The position numbers and the translations under genes are program-made. Source: Mya arenaria (lineage: Eukaryota > Mollusca > Bivalvia > Myida > Myidae). From it: a stretch of DNA of 64,000 nt. The stretch covers positions 12,546,294 to 12,610,293 of the forward strand of contig NC_069131.1 of the NCBI RefSeq assembly GCF_026914265.1, written 5' to 3'. A model generated the notes under the pieces. That model had not been told where the DNA came from. It saw only the letters and a list, made by a program, of their open reading frames with translations, and searched no databases. Positions 25,346-39,357 of the stretch are shown piece by piece (within the stretch, counting starts at the first letter, position 1; every line of letters starts with the position of its first letter).

Positions 25346-28300
25346 GTGTTACATTAATTTTAATGATTCATTCACAATTAAAACTTGTTTATGATATTCG
25401 ATTTAGTCAGGCACGTTAATCGATCGCTGATTTCTCGATTATAAGCTGTGATCTTTTATTGTTTCTGGTTTCTACTTTAGTACTTTAGTGTACTTTAGAG
25501 AAAACAGAGCATAAAGTTACATTCGCTCGTGCGTCTATTCGAAATCAATGTACATGTAACCCTAAGCTGGGAGTAGGATTATTGGTCCCAGCCCTAAGTG
25601 AGAACTCTAGTCAAGTGTATATTTTTCGATTGTGAAGGCAACGAGGCATATTTTTTATATTTGGCTACTTTGGTGGTTGGCCTTCTGAAGAAGAAATGTT
25701 CTGTTCTGTTCTATTCTATAAAATGAACGATGCATCCATCCATCGAGATTTACTCACTGGTTGGTTACAATGAGTGAGTACAGAAACATTCAATAAACTG
25801 TTAAAATCTAGCCACACTATACATCTCTGTTTAATCATTCAAAGTCTATTTAACAAGTATATGTACATCAAATTTAAAACGTTTTATGTAAACTATTCAG
25901 TGATTTAAGTTAGTATATACTACCTAAACTATTCTTAAATAGTACTGAAATTTTAGACACAAACATTTTACTAACTTGCAAAATATATTTTCAAAATATA
26001 TTTTGTAAAACATATAATTTATTTATTACATTTAGAATAAATTTACTAAATAACAATATTGCTTTGATCGTTATTTTATTTAGTCTCACCTCTTGTGCTC
26101 ATATATTTCTTAATAAATCCACCAACACTTTGTATGTGAGTTCGTCCTTTCATTATGAACATTCTCAACAGTTACGTTTGGAATATTAATGACATTTGAT
26201 CAATTCTTATATAAACGTTACGTAACAGCTACACTGGAAATCAGAAAAAAAGTTTGTTTAACGCGAAAACATCATCACCTACACATTCATTTGAAACGAA
26301 ACTTTCCAACTCCGTACATGACGATAATACGTTTACTGCAAATAATATTGAAATAGTTTACCCAATGCTCTGAACGTTTAACTTTGAATTGTCATTAACA
26401 CACAAAACAAGGACGAAAAATACGTTTATCGGACAATTACTGTCAGTCAAAGGTAATCATTGTAATGAAAAAAATAGAGTGTGTTTTTTATTTATCTGGG
26501 TTTCTATCAAATATGAACAAATACAAATCCGTTTGATATTAAACGCGCCCATATTAAACCGTGGTTGGGGAGATCTAGCGTTACAAAGTAACGGTGATTG
26601 AACTATTGACAAATAAAACAAATAACTTATAATCGATGATGTTTTGCTTAATTTTGCCTTGAAAATTATATACACCAATGTATTTTGGTTGCCTTGGGGA
26701 ATTGACCTTTGATAGGACGAAAAACTTGGGCGACTTCATGAATAGATGTAAAATGGGGCGGTGTAAAACTTGGGTGGCTCGATGAATTGACATTAGATGG
26801 GGCGGGGCATAACTTGGGTTGGTTGAGGAATTGACCTAAGATGGGGCGGGGCATAACATAGGTGGCTTGAAGAATTGACGTTAGATGGGGCGATGCATAA
26901 CTTGGGTAGCTCGATAAATTGACGTCAGATTGGGCGGGGCATAACTTGGGTGGCTCGATGAATTGACGTTAGATGGGGACTGGGCAACTTGGGTGGTTCG
27001 AGGAATTGACGTTAGATGGCGCGGGGCATAAATTGGGTGGCTCCATGAATTGACGCTAGATGGGACGAGACATAAATTGGGTGGCTCGATGAATTGAAGT
27101 AATTGGGTGTTACATTAATTTTAATGATTAATTCATAATTAAAACTTGTTTATGATATTCGATTTAGTCGGGCACGTTAATCGATCGCTGATTTCTCGAT
27201 TATAAGCTGTGATCTTTTATTGTTTCTGGTTTCTACTTTAGTACTTTAGTGTACTTTAGAGAAAACAGAGCATAAAGTTACATTCGCTCGTGTGTCTATT
27301 CAAAATCAATGTACATGTAACCCTAAGCTGGGAGTAGGATTATTGGTCCCAGCCCTAAGTGAGAACTCTAGTAAAGTGTATATTTTTCGATTGTGAAGGC
27401 AACGAGGCATATTTTTTTTTATATTTGGCTACTTTGGTGGTTGGCCTTCTGAAGAAGAAATGTTCTGTTCTGTTCTATTCTATAAAATGAACGATGCATC
27501 CATCCATCGAGATTTACTCACTGGTTGGTTACAATGAGTGAGTACAGAAACATTCAATAAACTGTTAAAATCTAGCCACACTATACATCTCTGTTTAATC
27601 ATTCAAAGTCTATTTAACTAGTATATGTACATCAAATTTAAAACATTTTATGTAAACTATTCAGTGATTTAAGTTAGTATATACTACCTAAACTATTCTT
27701 AAATAGTACTGAAATTTTAGACACAAACATTTTACTAACTTGCAAAATATATTTTCAAAATATATTTTGTAAAACATATAATTTATTTATTACATTTAGA
27801 ATAAATTTACTAAATAACAATATTGCTTTGATCGTTATTTTATTTAGTCTTACCTCTTGTGCTCATATATTTCTTAATAAATCCACCAACACTTTGTATG
27901 TGAGTTCGTCCTTTCATTATGAACATTCTCAACAGTTACGTTTGGAATATTAATGACATTTGATCAATTCTTATATAAACGTTACGTAACAGCTACACTG
28001 GAAATCAGAAAAAAAGTTTGTTTAACGCGAAAACATCATCACCTACATATTCATTTGAAATGAAACTTTCCAACTCCGTACATGACGATAATACGTTTAC
28101 TGCAAATAATATTGAAATAGTTTACCCAATGCTCTGAACGTTTAACTTTGAATTGTCATTAACACACAAAACAAGGACGAAAAGTACGTTTATCGGACAA
28201 TTACTGTCAGTCAAAGGTAATCACTGTAATGAAAAAAATAGTGTGTGTTTTTTATTTATCTGGGTTTCTATCAAATATGAACAAATACAAATCCGTTTGA

Positions 28301-31300
28301 TATTAAACGCGCCCATATTAAACCGTGGTTGGGGAGATCTAGCGTTACAAAGTAACGGTGATTGAACTATTGACAAATAAAACAAATAACTTATAATCGA
28401 TGATGTTTTGCTTAATTTTGCCTTGAAAATTATATACACCAATGTATTTTGTTGCCTTGGGGAATTGACCTTTGATAGGACGAATAACTTGGGCGACTTC
28501 ATGAATTGATGTAAGATGGGGCGGTGTAAAACTTGGGTGGCTCGATGAATTGACGTTTGGTGAGGCGGGGTATAACTTGGCAGGCTTGATGAATTGACAT
28601 TAGATGGGGCGGGGCATAACTTGGGTTGGTTGAGGAATTGACCTAAGATGGGGCGGGGCATAACTTGGGTGGCTTGAAGAATTGACGTTATATGGGGCGA
28701 GGCATAACTTGGGTAGCTCGATAAATTGACGTCAGATGGGGCGGGGCATAACTTGGGTGGCTCGATGAATTGACGTTAGATGGGGACTGGGCAACTTGGG
28801 TGGTTTGAGGAATTGACGTTAGATGGGGCGGGGCATAACTTGGGTGGCTCCATGAATTGACGCTAGATGGGACGAGACATAACTTGGGTGGCTCGATGAA
28901 TTGACGTAATTGGGTGTTACATTAATTTTAATGATTAATTCATAATTAAAACTTGTTTATGATATTCGATTTAGTCGGGCACGTTAATCGATCCCTGATT
29001 TCTCGATTATAAGCTGTGATCTTTTATTGTTTCTGGTTTCTACTTTAGTACTTTAGTGTACTTTAGAGAAAACAGAGCATAAAGTTACATTCGCTCGTGT
29101 GTCTATTCGAAATCAATGTACATGTAACCCTAAGCTGGGAGTAGGATTATTGGTCCCAGCCCTAAGTGAGAACTCTAGTCAAGTGTATATTTTTCGATTG
29201 TGAAGGCAACGAGGCATATTTTTTATATTTGGCTACTTTGGTGGTTGGCCTTCTGAAGAAGAAATGTTCTGTTCTGTTCTATTCTATAAAATGAACGATG
29301 CATCCATCCATCGAGATTTACTCACTGGTTGGTTACATTGATTGAGTACAGAAACATTCAATAAACTGTTAAAATCTAGCCACACTATACATCTCTGTTT
29401 AATCATTCAAAGTCTATTTAACAAGTATATGTACATCAAATTTAAAACATTTTATGTAAACTATTCAGTGATTTAAGTTAGTATATACTACCTAAACTAT
29501 TCTTAAATAGTACTGAAATTTTAGACACAAACATTTTACTAACTTGCAAAATATATTTTCAAAATATATTTTGTAAAACATATAATTTATTTATTACATT
29601 TAAAATAAATTTACTAAATAACAATATTGCTTTGATCGTTATTTTATTTAGCCTTACCTCTTGTGCTCATATATTTCTTAATAAATCCACCAACACTTTG
29701 TATGTGAGTTCGTCCTTTCATTATGAACATTCTCAACAGTTACGTTTGGAATATTAATGACATTTGATCAATTCTTATATAAACGTTACGTAACAGCTAC
29801 ACTGGAAATCAGAAAAAAAAGTTTGTTTAACGCGAAAACATCATCACCTACATATTCATTTGAAATGAAACTTTCCAACTCCGTACATGACGAAAATACG
29901 TTTACTGCAATTAATATTGAAATAGTTTACCCAATGCTCTGAACGTTTAACTTTGAATTGTTATTAACACACAAAACAAGGACGAAAAGTACGTTTATCG
30001 GACAATTACTGTCAGTCAAAGGTAATCATTGTAATGAAAAAATAGTGTTTTTTTTTATTTATCTGGGTTTCTATCAAATATGAACAAATACAAATCCGTT
30101 TGATATTAAACGCGCCCATATTAAACCGTGGTTGGGGAGATCTAGCGTTACAAAGTAACGGTGATTGAACTATTGACAAATAAAACAAATAACTTATAAT
30201 CGATGATGTTTTGCTTAATTTTGCCTTGAAAATTATATACACCAATGTATTTTGTTGCCTTGGGGAATTGACCTTTGATAGGACGAATAACTTGGGCGAC
30301 TTCATGAATTGATGTAAGATGGGGCGGTGTAAAACTTGGGTGGCTCGATGAATTGACGTTTGGTGAGGCGGGGTATAACTTGGCAGGCTTGATGAATTGA
30401 CATTAGATGGGGCGGGGCATAACTTGGGTTGGTTGAGGAATTGACCTAAGATGGGGCGGGGCATAACTTGGGTGGCTTGAAGAATTGACGTTAGATGGGG
30501 CGAGGCATAACTTGGGTAGCTCGATAAATTGACGTCAGATGGGGCGGGGCATAACTTGGGTGGCTCGATGAATTGACGTTAGATGGGGACTGGGCAACTT
30601 GGGTGGTTTGAGGAATTGACGTTAGATGGGGCGGGGCATAACTTGGGTGGCTCCATGAATTGACGCTAGATGGGACGAGACATAACTTGGGTGGCTCGAT
30701 GAATTGACGTAATTGGGTGTTACATTAATTTTAATGATTAATTCATAATTAAAACTTGTTTATGATATTCGATTTAGTCGGGCACGTTAATCGATCCCTG
30801 ATTTCTCGATTATAAGCTGTGATCTTTTATTGTTTCTGGTTTCTACTTTAGTACTTTAGTGTACTTTAGAGAAAACAGAGCATAAAGTTACATTCGCTCG
30901 TGTGTCTATTCGAAATCAATGTACATGTAACCCTAAGCTGGGAGTAGGATTATTGGTCCCAGCCCTAAGTGAGAACTCTAGTCAAGTGTATATTTTTCGA
31001 TTGTGAAGGCAACGAGGCATATTTTTTATATTTGGCTACTTTGGTGGTTGGCCTTCTGAAGAAGAAATGTTCTGTTCTGTTCTATTCTATAAAATGAACG
31101 ATGCATCCATCCATCGAGATTTACTCACTGGTTGGTTACATTGATTGAGTACAGAAACATTCAATAAACTGTTAAAATCTAGCCACACTATACATCTCTG
31201 TTTAATCATTCAAAGTCTATTTAACAAGTATATGTACATCAAATTTAAAACATTTTATGTAAACTATTCAGTGATTTAAGTTAGTATATACTACCTAAAC

Positions 31301-34080
31301 TATTCTTAAATAGTACTGAAATTTTAGACACAAACATTTTACTAACTTGCAAAATATATTTTCAAAATATATTTTGTAAAACATATAATTTATTTATTAC
31401 ATTTAAAATAAATTTACTAAATAACAATATTGCTTTGATCGTTATTTTATTTAGCCTTACCTCTTGTGCTCATATATTTCTTAATAAATCCACCAACACT
31501 TTGTATGTGAGTTCGTCCTTTCATTATGAACATTCTCAACAGTTACGTTTGGAATATTAATGACATTTGATCAATTCTTATATAAACGTTACGTAACAGC
31601 TACACTGGAAATCAGAAAAAAAGTTTGTTTAACGCGAAAACATCATCACCTACATATTCATTTGAAATGAAACTTTCCAACTCCGTACATGACGAAAATA
31701 CGTTTACTGCAATTAATATTGAAATAGTTTACCCAATGCTCTGAACGTTTAACTTTGAATTGTTATTAACACACAAAACAAGGACGAAAAGTACGTTTAT
31801 CGGACAATTACTGTCAGTCAAAGGTAATCATTGTAATGAAAAAATAGTGTTTTTTTTTATTTATCTGGGTTTCTATCAAATATGAACAAATACAAATCCG
31901 TTTGATATTAAACGCGCCCATATTAAACCGTGGTTGGGGAGATCTAGCGTTACAAAGTAACGGTGATTGAACTATTGACAAATAAAACAAATAACTTATA
32001 ATCGATGATGTTTTGCTTAATTTTGCCTTGAAAATTATATACACCAATGTATTTTGTTGCCTTGGGGAATTGACCTTTGATAGGACGAATAACTTGGGCG
32101 ACTTCATGAATTGATGTAAGATAGGGCGGTGTAAAACTTGGGTGGCTCGATGAATTGACGTTTGGTGAGGCGGGGTATAACTTGGCAGGCTTGATGAATT
32201 GACATTAGATGGGGCGGGGCATAACTTGGGTTGGTTGAGGAATTGACCTAAGATGGGGCGGGGCATAACTTGGGTGGCTTGAAGAATTGACGTTAGATGG
32301 GGCGAGGCATAACTTGGGTAGCTCGATAAATTGACGTCAGATGGGGCGGGGCATAACTTGGGTGGCTCGATGAATTGACGTTAGATGGGGACTGGGCAAC
32401 TTGGGTGGTTTGAGGAATTGACGTTAGATGGGGCGGGGCATAACTTGGGTGGCTCCATGAATTGACGCTAGATGGGACGAGACATAACTTGGGTGGCTCG
32501 ATGAATTGACGTAATTGGGTGTTACATTAATTTTAATGATTAATTCATAATTAAAACTTGTTTATGATATTCGATTTAGTCGGGCACGTTAATCGATCGC
32601 TGATTTCTCGATTATAAGCTGTGATCTTTTATTGTTTCTGGTTTCTACTTTAGTGCTTTAGTGTACTTTAGAGAAAACAGAGCATAAAGTTACATTCGCT
32701 CGTGCGTCTATTCGAAATCAATGTACATGTAACCCTAAGCTGGGAGTAGGATTATTGGTCCCAGCCCTAAGTGAGAACTCTAGTCAAGTGTATATTTTTC
32801 GATTGTGAAGGCAACGAGGCATATTTTTTATATTTGGCTACTTTGGTGGTTGGCCTTCTGAAGAAGAAATGTTCTGTTCTGTTCTATTCTATAAAATGAA
32901 CGATGCATCCATCCATCGAGATTTACTCACTGGTTGGTTACAATGAGTGAGTACAGAAACATTCAATAAACTGTTAAAATCTAGCCACACGATACATCTC
33001 TGTTTAATCATTCAAAGTCTATTTAACAAGTATATGTACATCAAATTTAAAACGTTTTATGTAAACTATTCAGTGATTTAAGTTAGTATATACTACCTAA
33101 ACTATTCTTAAATAGTACTGAAATTTTAGACACAAACATTTTACTAACTTGCAAAATATATTTTCAAAATATATTTTGTAAAACAAATAATTTATTTATT
33201 ACATTTAGAATAAATTTACTAAATAACAATATTGCTTTGATCGTTATTTTATTTAGTCTTACCTCTTGTGCTCATATATTTCTTAATAAATCCACCAACA
33301 CTTTGTATGTGAGTTCGTCCTTTCATTATGAACATTCTCAACAGTTACGTTTGGAATATTAATGACATTTGATCAATTCTTATATAAACGTTACGTAACA
33401 GCTACACTGGAAATCAGAAAAAAAGTTTGTTTAACGCGAAAACATCATCACCTACATATTCATTTGAAATGAAACTTTCCAACTCCGTACATGACGATAA
33501 TACGTTTACTGCAAATAATATTGAAATAGTTTACCCAATGCTCTGAACGTTTAACTTTGAATTGTCATTAACACACAAAACAAGGACGAAAAGTACGTTT
33601 ATCGGACAATTACTGTCAGTCAAAGGTAATCATTGTAATGAAAAAATAGTGTTTTTTATTTATCTGTGTTTCTATCAAATATGAACAAATACAAATCCGT
33701 TTGATATTAAACGCGCCCATATTAAACCGTGGTTGGGGAGATCTAGCGTTACAAGGTAACGGTGATTGAACTATTGACAAAACAAATAACTTATAATCGA
33801 TGATGTTTTGCTTAATTTTGCCTTGAAAATTATATACACCAATGCATTTTGGTTGCCTTGGGGAATTGACCTTAGATAGGACGAATAACTTGGGCGACTT
33901 CATGAATTGATGTAAAATGGGGCGGTGTAAAACTTGGGTGGCTCGATGAATTGACGTTTGGTGAAGCGGGGTATAACTTGGCAGGCTTGATGAATTGACA
34001 TTAGATGGGGCGATGCATAACTTGGGTTGGTTGAGGAATTGACCTAAGATGGGGCGGGGCATAACTTGGGTGGCTTGAAG
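25346..34080 (+). repeat. Macrosatellite: five tandem ~1.8-kb units
   Basis: The landmark GTGTTACATTAATTTTAATG starts units at 25346, 27107, 28914, 30717 and 32519, giving lengths of about 1761, 1807, 1803 and 1802 bp; the fifth merges into the 44-bp minisatellite. Each unit is ~1.35 kb of AT-rich single-copy-type DNA followed by ~0.4 kb of the 44-bp repeat. Units 3 and 4 are almost identical. Units 1 and 5 share variants missing from 2-4, e.g. AAACGTTTTATG and CGTGCGTCTA. Each unit has a TTATATAAACG box and a TACTCACT/AGTGAGTA hairpin (damaged in units 3 and 4). Open frames on either strand show no recognisable protein. Confidence 0.95.
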
Positions 34081-36690
34081 AATTGACTTAGATGGGGCGA
34101 GGCATAACTTGGGTGGCTCGATAAATTGACGTTAGATGAAGCGGGGCATAACTTGGGTGGCTCGATGAATTGACGTAGATGGGGCGGGGCATAAGTTGGG
34201 TAGGTCGATGAGTTGACGTTAGATTGGGCGGGGCATAATTAGGGTGTCTCGATAAATTGACATTTGATGGGTCGGGGTTAAACTTGAGTAGCTGAAACAA
34301 TTGGCCTTAGATGGGGCGGGGCATAATTTGGGTGGCTCGATGAATTGACGTTAGATGGGGCGGGGCATAACTTGGGTGGCTCGATGAATTGACGTTAGAT
34401 GGGGCGGGGCATAACTTGGGTGGCTCGATGAATTGACGTTAGATGGGGCGGGGCATAACTTGGGTGGCTCGATGAATTGACGTTAGATGGGGCGGTGCAT
34501 AACTTGGGTGGCTCGATGAATTGACGTTAAATGAAGCGGGGCATAACTTGGGTGGAACGATGAATTGACGTTAGATGGGGCGGGGCATAACTTGGGTGGC
34601 TCGATGAATTGACGTTAGATGGGGCGAGGCTTAATTTGGGTGGAACAATGAATTGACGTTAGATGGGGCGAGGCATAACTTGGGTGGAACGATGAATTGA
34701 CGTTAGATGGGGCGGGGCATAACTTGGGTGGCTCGATGAATTGACGTTAGATGGGGCGGGGCATAACTTGGGTGGCTCGATGAATTGACGTTAGATGAAG
34801 CGGGGCATAACTTGGGTGGCTCGATGAATTGACGTTAGATGGGGCGGGACATAACTAGGGTAGCTTGATTAATTAACGTTAGATGGGGCGGGGCATAACT
34901 TGGGTAGCTCGATGAATTGACGTTAGATGGGGCGGGACATAAATAGGGTAGCTCGATGAATTGACGTTAGATGGGGCGGGACATAACTAGGGTAGCTTGA
35001 TTAATTAATGTTATATCGGGCTGGGCATAACTTGGGTAGCTCGATGAATTGACGTTAGATTGGGCGGGGCATAACTTGGGTGGCTCGATTAATTGACGTT
35101 AGATTGGGCGGGGCATTCCTTGGGTAGCTCGAAGAATTGACGTTAGATTGGACGGGGCATAACTTGAGTGGCTCGATGAATTGACGTTAGATGGGGCGGG
35201 GCATAACTTGGGTAGCTCGATGAATTGAGGTTAGATGGGGCGGGACATAACTAGGGTAGCTTGATTGATTAACGTTATATCGGGCTGGGCATAACTTGGG
35301 TAGCTCGATCAATTGACGTTAGATTGGGCGGGGTATAACTTGGGTGGCTCGATTAATTGACGTTAGATTGGGCGGGGCATTCCTTGGGTAGCTCGAGGAA
35401 TTGACGTCAGATGGGGCGGGGCATAACTTGGGTAGCTCGATAATTTGACGTTAGATTGGTCTGGTTATGACTTGGGTAGCTTGATGAATTGACGTTAGAT
35501 GGGGTTGGGCATACCTTGTGTAGCTGAAATAATTGACCTTAGATGGGGCTGGGCATAACTTGGGTAGCTCGATGAATTGACCTTAGATGGGGCGGGGCAT
35601 AACTTGGGTAGCTCGATAATTTGACGTTAGATTGGTCTGGTTATGACTTGGGTAGCTTGATGAATTGACGTTAGATGGGGTTGGACATAACTTGGGTAGC
35701 TGAAATAATTGACCTTAGATGGGGCGGGGCATAACTTGGGTAGCTTGATGAATTGGCGTTAGATTGGGCTTATTATAACTTCGGTAGCTCGATGAATTGG
35801 CGTTAGATTGGGCTTATTATAACTTGGGTAGCTCGATGAATTGGCGTTAGATTGGGCTTATTATAACTTCGGTAGCTCGATAAATTGGCGTTAGATTGGG
35901 CTAATTATAACTTGGGTAATTCGATGAATTGGCGTTAGATTGGGCTTATTATAACTTGGGTAGCTCGATGAATTGACGTTAGATTGGGCTTATTATAACT
36001 TGGGTAGCTCGATGAATTGGCGTTAGATTGGGCTTATTATAACTTCGGTAGCTCGATGAATTGGCGTTAGATTGGGCTTATTATAACTTCGGTAGCTCGA
36101 TGAATTAGCGTTAGATTGGGCTTATTATAACTTCGGTAGCTCGATGAATTGGCGTTAGATTGGGCTTATTATAACTTCGGTAGCTAGATGAATTGACGTT
36201 AGATTTTGGGTAGCTCGATGAATTGGCGTTAGATTGGGCTTATTATAACTTCGGTAGCTTGATGAATTGACATTAGATTGGGCTTATTATAACTTCGGTA
36301 GCTAGATGAATTGACATTAGATTGGGTGGGGTAAAAACTTGGGTGGCTCGAGGAATTGACTTTAGGTGAGGCGGGGAATAAATTGGCTGGCTCGATTACT
36401 TGACGTTAGATTGTGTGGGAAATAACTTGGGTAACTTGATGAATTGGCGTTAGATTGGGCGGGGAATAAATTGGCTGGCTCGAATACTTGACGTTAGATT
36501 GGGTTGGGCATAACTTGGTTAGCTTGTTGAATTGACGTTAGATTGGGCGGGGTATAACTTTGGTAGCTCGATGAATTGACGTTAGATGGGGTTGGACATA
36601 ATTTTGGCGGGTCGAGGAATTGAAGTGAGATTTGGCGGGGCATAACTTGGGTTGCTCGATGATTTGAAGTTCGATAGGAAATGGCATAAC
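34060..36690 (+). repeat. 44-bp minisatellite (about 60 units) next to the macrosatellite
   Basis: The unit GAATTGACGTTAGATGGGGC + GGGGCATAACTTGGGTGGCTCGAT repeats regularly (e.g. at 34341 and 34385). Distal units (35750-36310) switch to a TTGGGCTTATTATAACTTCG type of about 41 bp. The same repeat forms the right part of every macrosatellite unit. Confidence 0.95.
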
Positions 36691-37172
36691 TAGTGGCGCA
36701 ACTCAGTGAGCACCCGCCAGAAACAACGAATATAAAAGGTCGGTATTACATATACACCTTTATTTAATCTTGTGGCCATACATCATTGAATTTATTGACT
36801 TTTGACAGAGAATTATAACAAGATTAGTAATCAAATAAGCATCATCGTCAAAACCGATTTTGAAAACCAGCCTTCACATTCGATATCGGAGTTGATATCA
36901 ATTCTTAATTTTAGTGTACCTTGTTAAACACTTATTTTACAATTGATATCTTTTAAACCATTGATATGGAAAAATAATGTTAAAATATGCATATACATAT
37001 TGTGAATACCGTAGATATATCTATAAAGTAAATGTCTCCAGATTGGATGATAATTTTTATCAGCCATTTCGGGTTATCCGGGTTTCTGATTGGTCGTTTG
37101 ACACATGATTTCCATGACGTCATCACCGAGTTTCAAGACGCCGGAAAGTTTAAATGCAAGAGCAGTGGCTTG

Positions 37173-37563
37173 ATGACAAAGGCTCATTAAAGTCATAATA
37201 AAAAAAGTCAACTAGCCAAAATTATATTTTATACATACTTGAACATGTATATCATCAATATAATACATTGCCATAAACATAAAATGAGATTTGACAAAAC
37301 TCAAAAATACCCTATACTGTAATATATTAATAATAATAGCAAACATAAACCTGGAGTGATAAACCTTCAACCACAGTGGCTTGATGATAAAGGCTCATTA
37401 AAGTCATAATACAAAATTTCAACTAGCCAAAATTATATTTTATACATGTATACTTGAACATGTATATCATCAATATAATACATTGCCATATATTACAGTA
37501 TAGGGTATTTTTGAATTTTGTCAAATCTCATTTTATGTTTATGGCAATGTATTATATTGATAT
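37173..37563. repeat. Long hairpin: 74-bp inverted arms plus a ~100-bp direct repeat
   Basis: The arm 37253-37326 (ATCAATATAATACATTGCCA...) is repeated in reverse at 37490-37563 with one or two differences. A direct repeat (AAAGGCTCATTAAAGTCATAATA...) at about 37176-37272 recurs at about 37379-37490, so the left arm partly belongs to both. Confidence 0.85.
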
Positions 37564-38639
37564 TGAAGAAACCACAGAATTGTTTTATAAGAGGTAACAA
37601 GTAAGGCATGAATTGTAAAAATTAGTAAAGATATTACAAAGGTATCAACTATTGAAATCATTAACAGGAAGAAAATGCAAATAATAGGAAATAAGAATAT
37701 TCCATAATAAAACCACATAGGAGGCGGAGAGGAGGAGGAGGTAATCAAAAATCTATTAAGTTTGGCGAGGCAATCGCCCACGCCGAAAATTATCTGAGAA
37801 TGGCCAAGAACAATGTGATTGGCTTAGGCGTGTCACGTGATGAAATCTAGTCAAATGATTGGTTAAAAATAATAAACAATGCTAAGAAAATACCCTAACG
37901 GTTAAAAAGGTGACACCCAACTAATAGTTTACTTGTTCAAGTTTATAAATGATTTTATGTTTTCCATAAAATTTCATTTATATATTGACCAAGGTTAGGC
38001 AGAACGAAACCAGTCTAAGGCGAACTTGTATGGACAAAGGGAAAAAACAAACACGTTGATTGAATGAAAAAAAGAGGATTTATTCAAAATGCCATAAAAG
38101 TGTTAAAACTGATACATATACACATGTAGTTTTTCCAAGATATCATATCTGGGTGGATAAAACTGCAAACAGGAGAATCCTACGCCACCATTTATGCATG
38201 CATATGTTTATTATTTTTTTCTTTCAATTATATATATATATATATCTTAATATGCAGAATAATTTATTAGAAATGATTATGTCACGTGGTAAATATTGTA
38301 AATTAAACTTATCATGTAACAAGAAACATTATGTTTAAGTTACTTAATAAACATGTTGAATCTTGAATCTTGCATCTTAATTCATACTTTGCTTATTGAA
38401 ATTTAGCTTCAGTAATTTGGTGAAATTGAGGCCCGGTTTACATACCCATAGGCAACAGACATATAGTTTATGTTTTGTGTTTGGGTTACCTGAAAACGTA
38501 ACACGTTCAACATCTGAGCCCAGAAAGTATTGTAAGCAGATTAGTTGCATGAACTTTTTAATATGTGCCAAGTAACAGTCATCTGACAAAAAAAATGCTT
38601 TCAAAACTGTACTCAGTAAAAAATTTCTGTAGTTTTAAA

Positions 38640-39357
38640 AGTTAAAAAAGTTGGTCAAAAGGTCAAAGTCAAGGGCATCCTAGGACAACATTGATCAATT
38701 TGAACAAACATTCACAATCAATTGTGCTGAGATGGATGCACGAACACACAAAAAGATTTTCAAACCTTTCCAGATTTATGTTTACCAAACCTGTGAACCC
38801 TGGGTGTGGCCAGTAATGACACCAGGTGCATAACTTAAACATTCACAACCAATTTTGTTAAGATGAATGCGCAAACTACAGAACTTAAAGCTAAAAAATG
38901 GCCTTTGGGCTTTCAACAAGAACAAGGCAGAGTAATTCACAAAATCAACTGCAGTTCTAAGCAAAAAGCAAGTTGTCTCTCAAAATCCTAGACTTGCAAA
39001 TTGTCTCCCTTAACTCTAGACTTGAATTTACGTGTACATGTAAACTTGGCTAAAAATAGAATTCGCTCATGCAGACCTGGCTAAAAATAGAAAGCATTTC
39101 TTTAAAACTTTCATGGCCCATAATCTAGGCATTTATGAGCGGATCTGGCTGGTTTTCGAAAGGAATCGAGCTCTAATGGATATCTAGATACTGTACAAGT
39201 TTCATCGAGATACAATCAAAACTGAAGACTGTATCGTGTTCACAACCAATTGTTTACAGACGCACGAACGCACGAACGCACGACCGCACGGATGCACATA
39301 CTACGTACACATTACCATCGCATAAGCCCTTCTGGCTTTTGGCCAGTAGAGCTAAAA
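38640..39357. repeat. Unclassified dispersed repeat
   Basis: Shows duplicated phrases (ACATTCACAATCAATTGTGC / ACATTCACAACCAATTTTGT; CTGGCTAAAAATAGAA twice) and ends in tandem CGCACGAACGCACGAACG followed by TTGGCCAGTAGAGCTAAAA. This is a tail style I associate with molluscan transposon remains. No open frame. Confidence 0.45.

Noticed and set aside
28221..34062. 146-150-codon minus-strand frames repeated in the macrosatellite units
   Set aside because: Half of each frame is translated 44-bp minisatellite and the rest has no protein-like conservation. They repeat because the DNA does, and frames vary between units.
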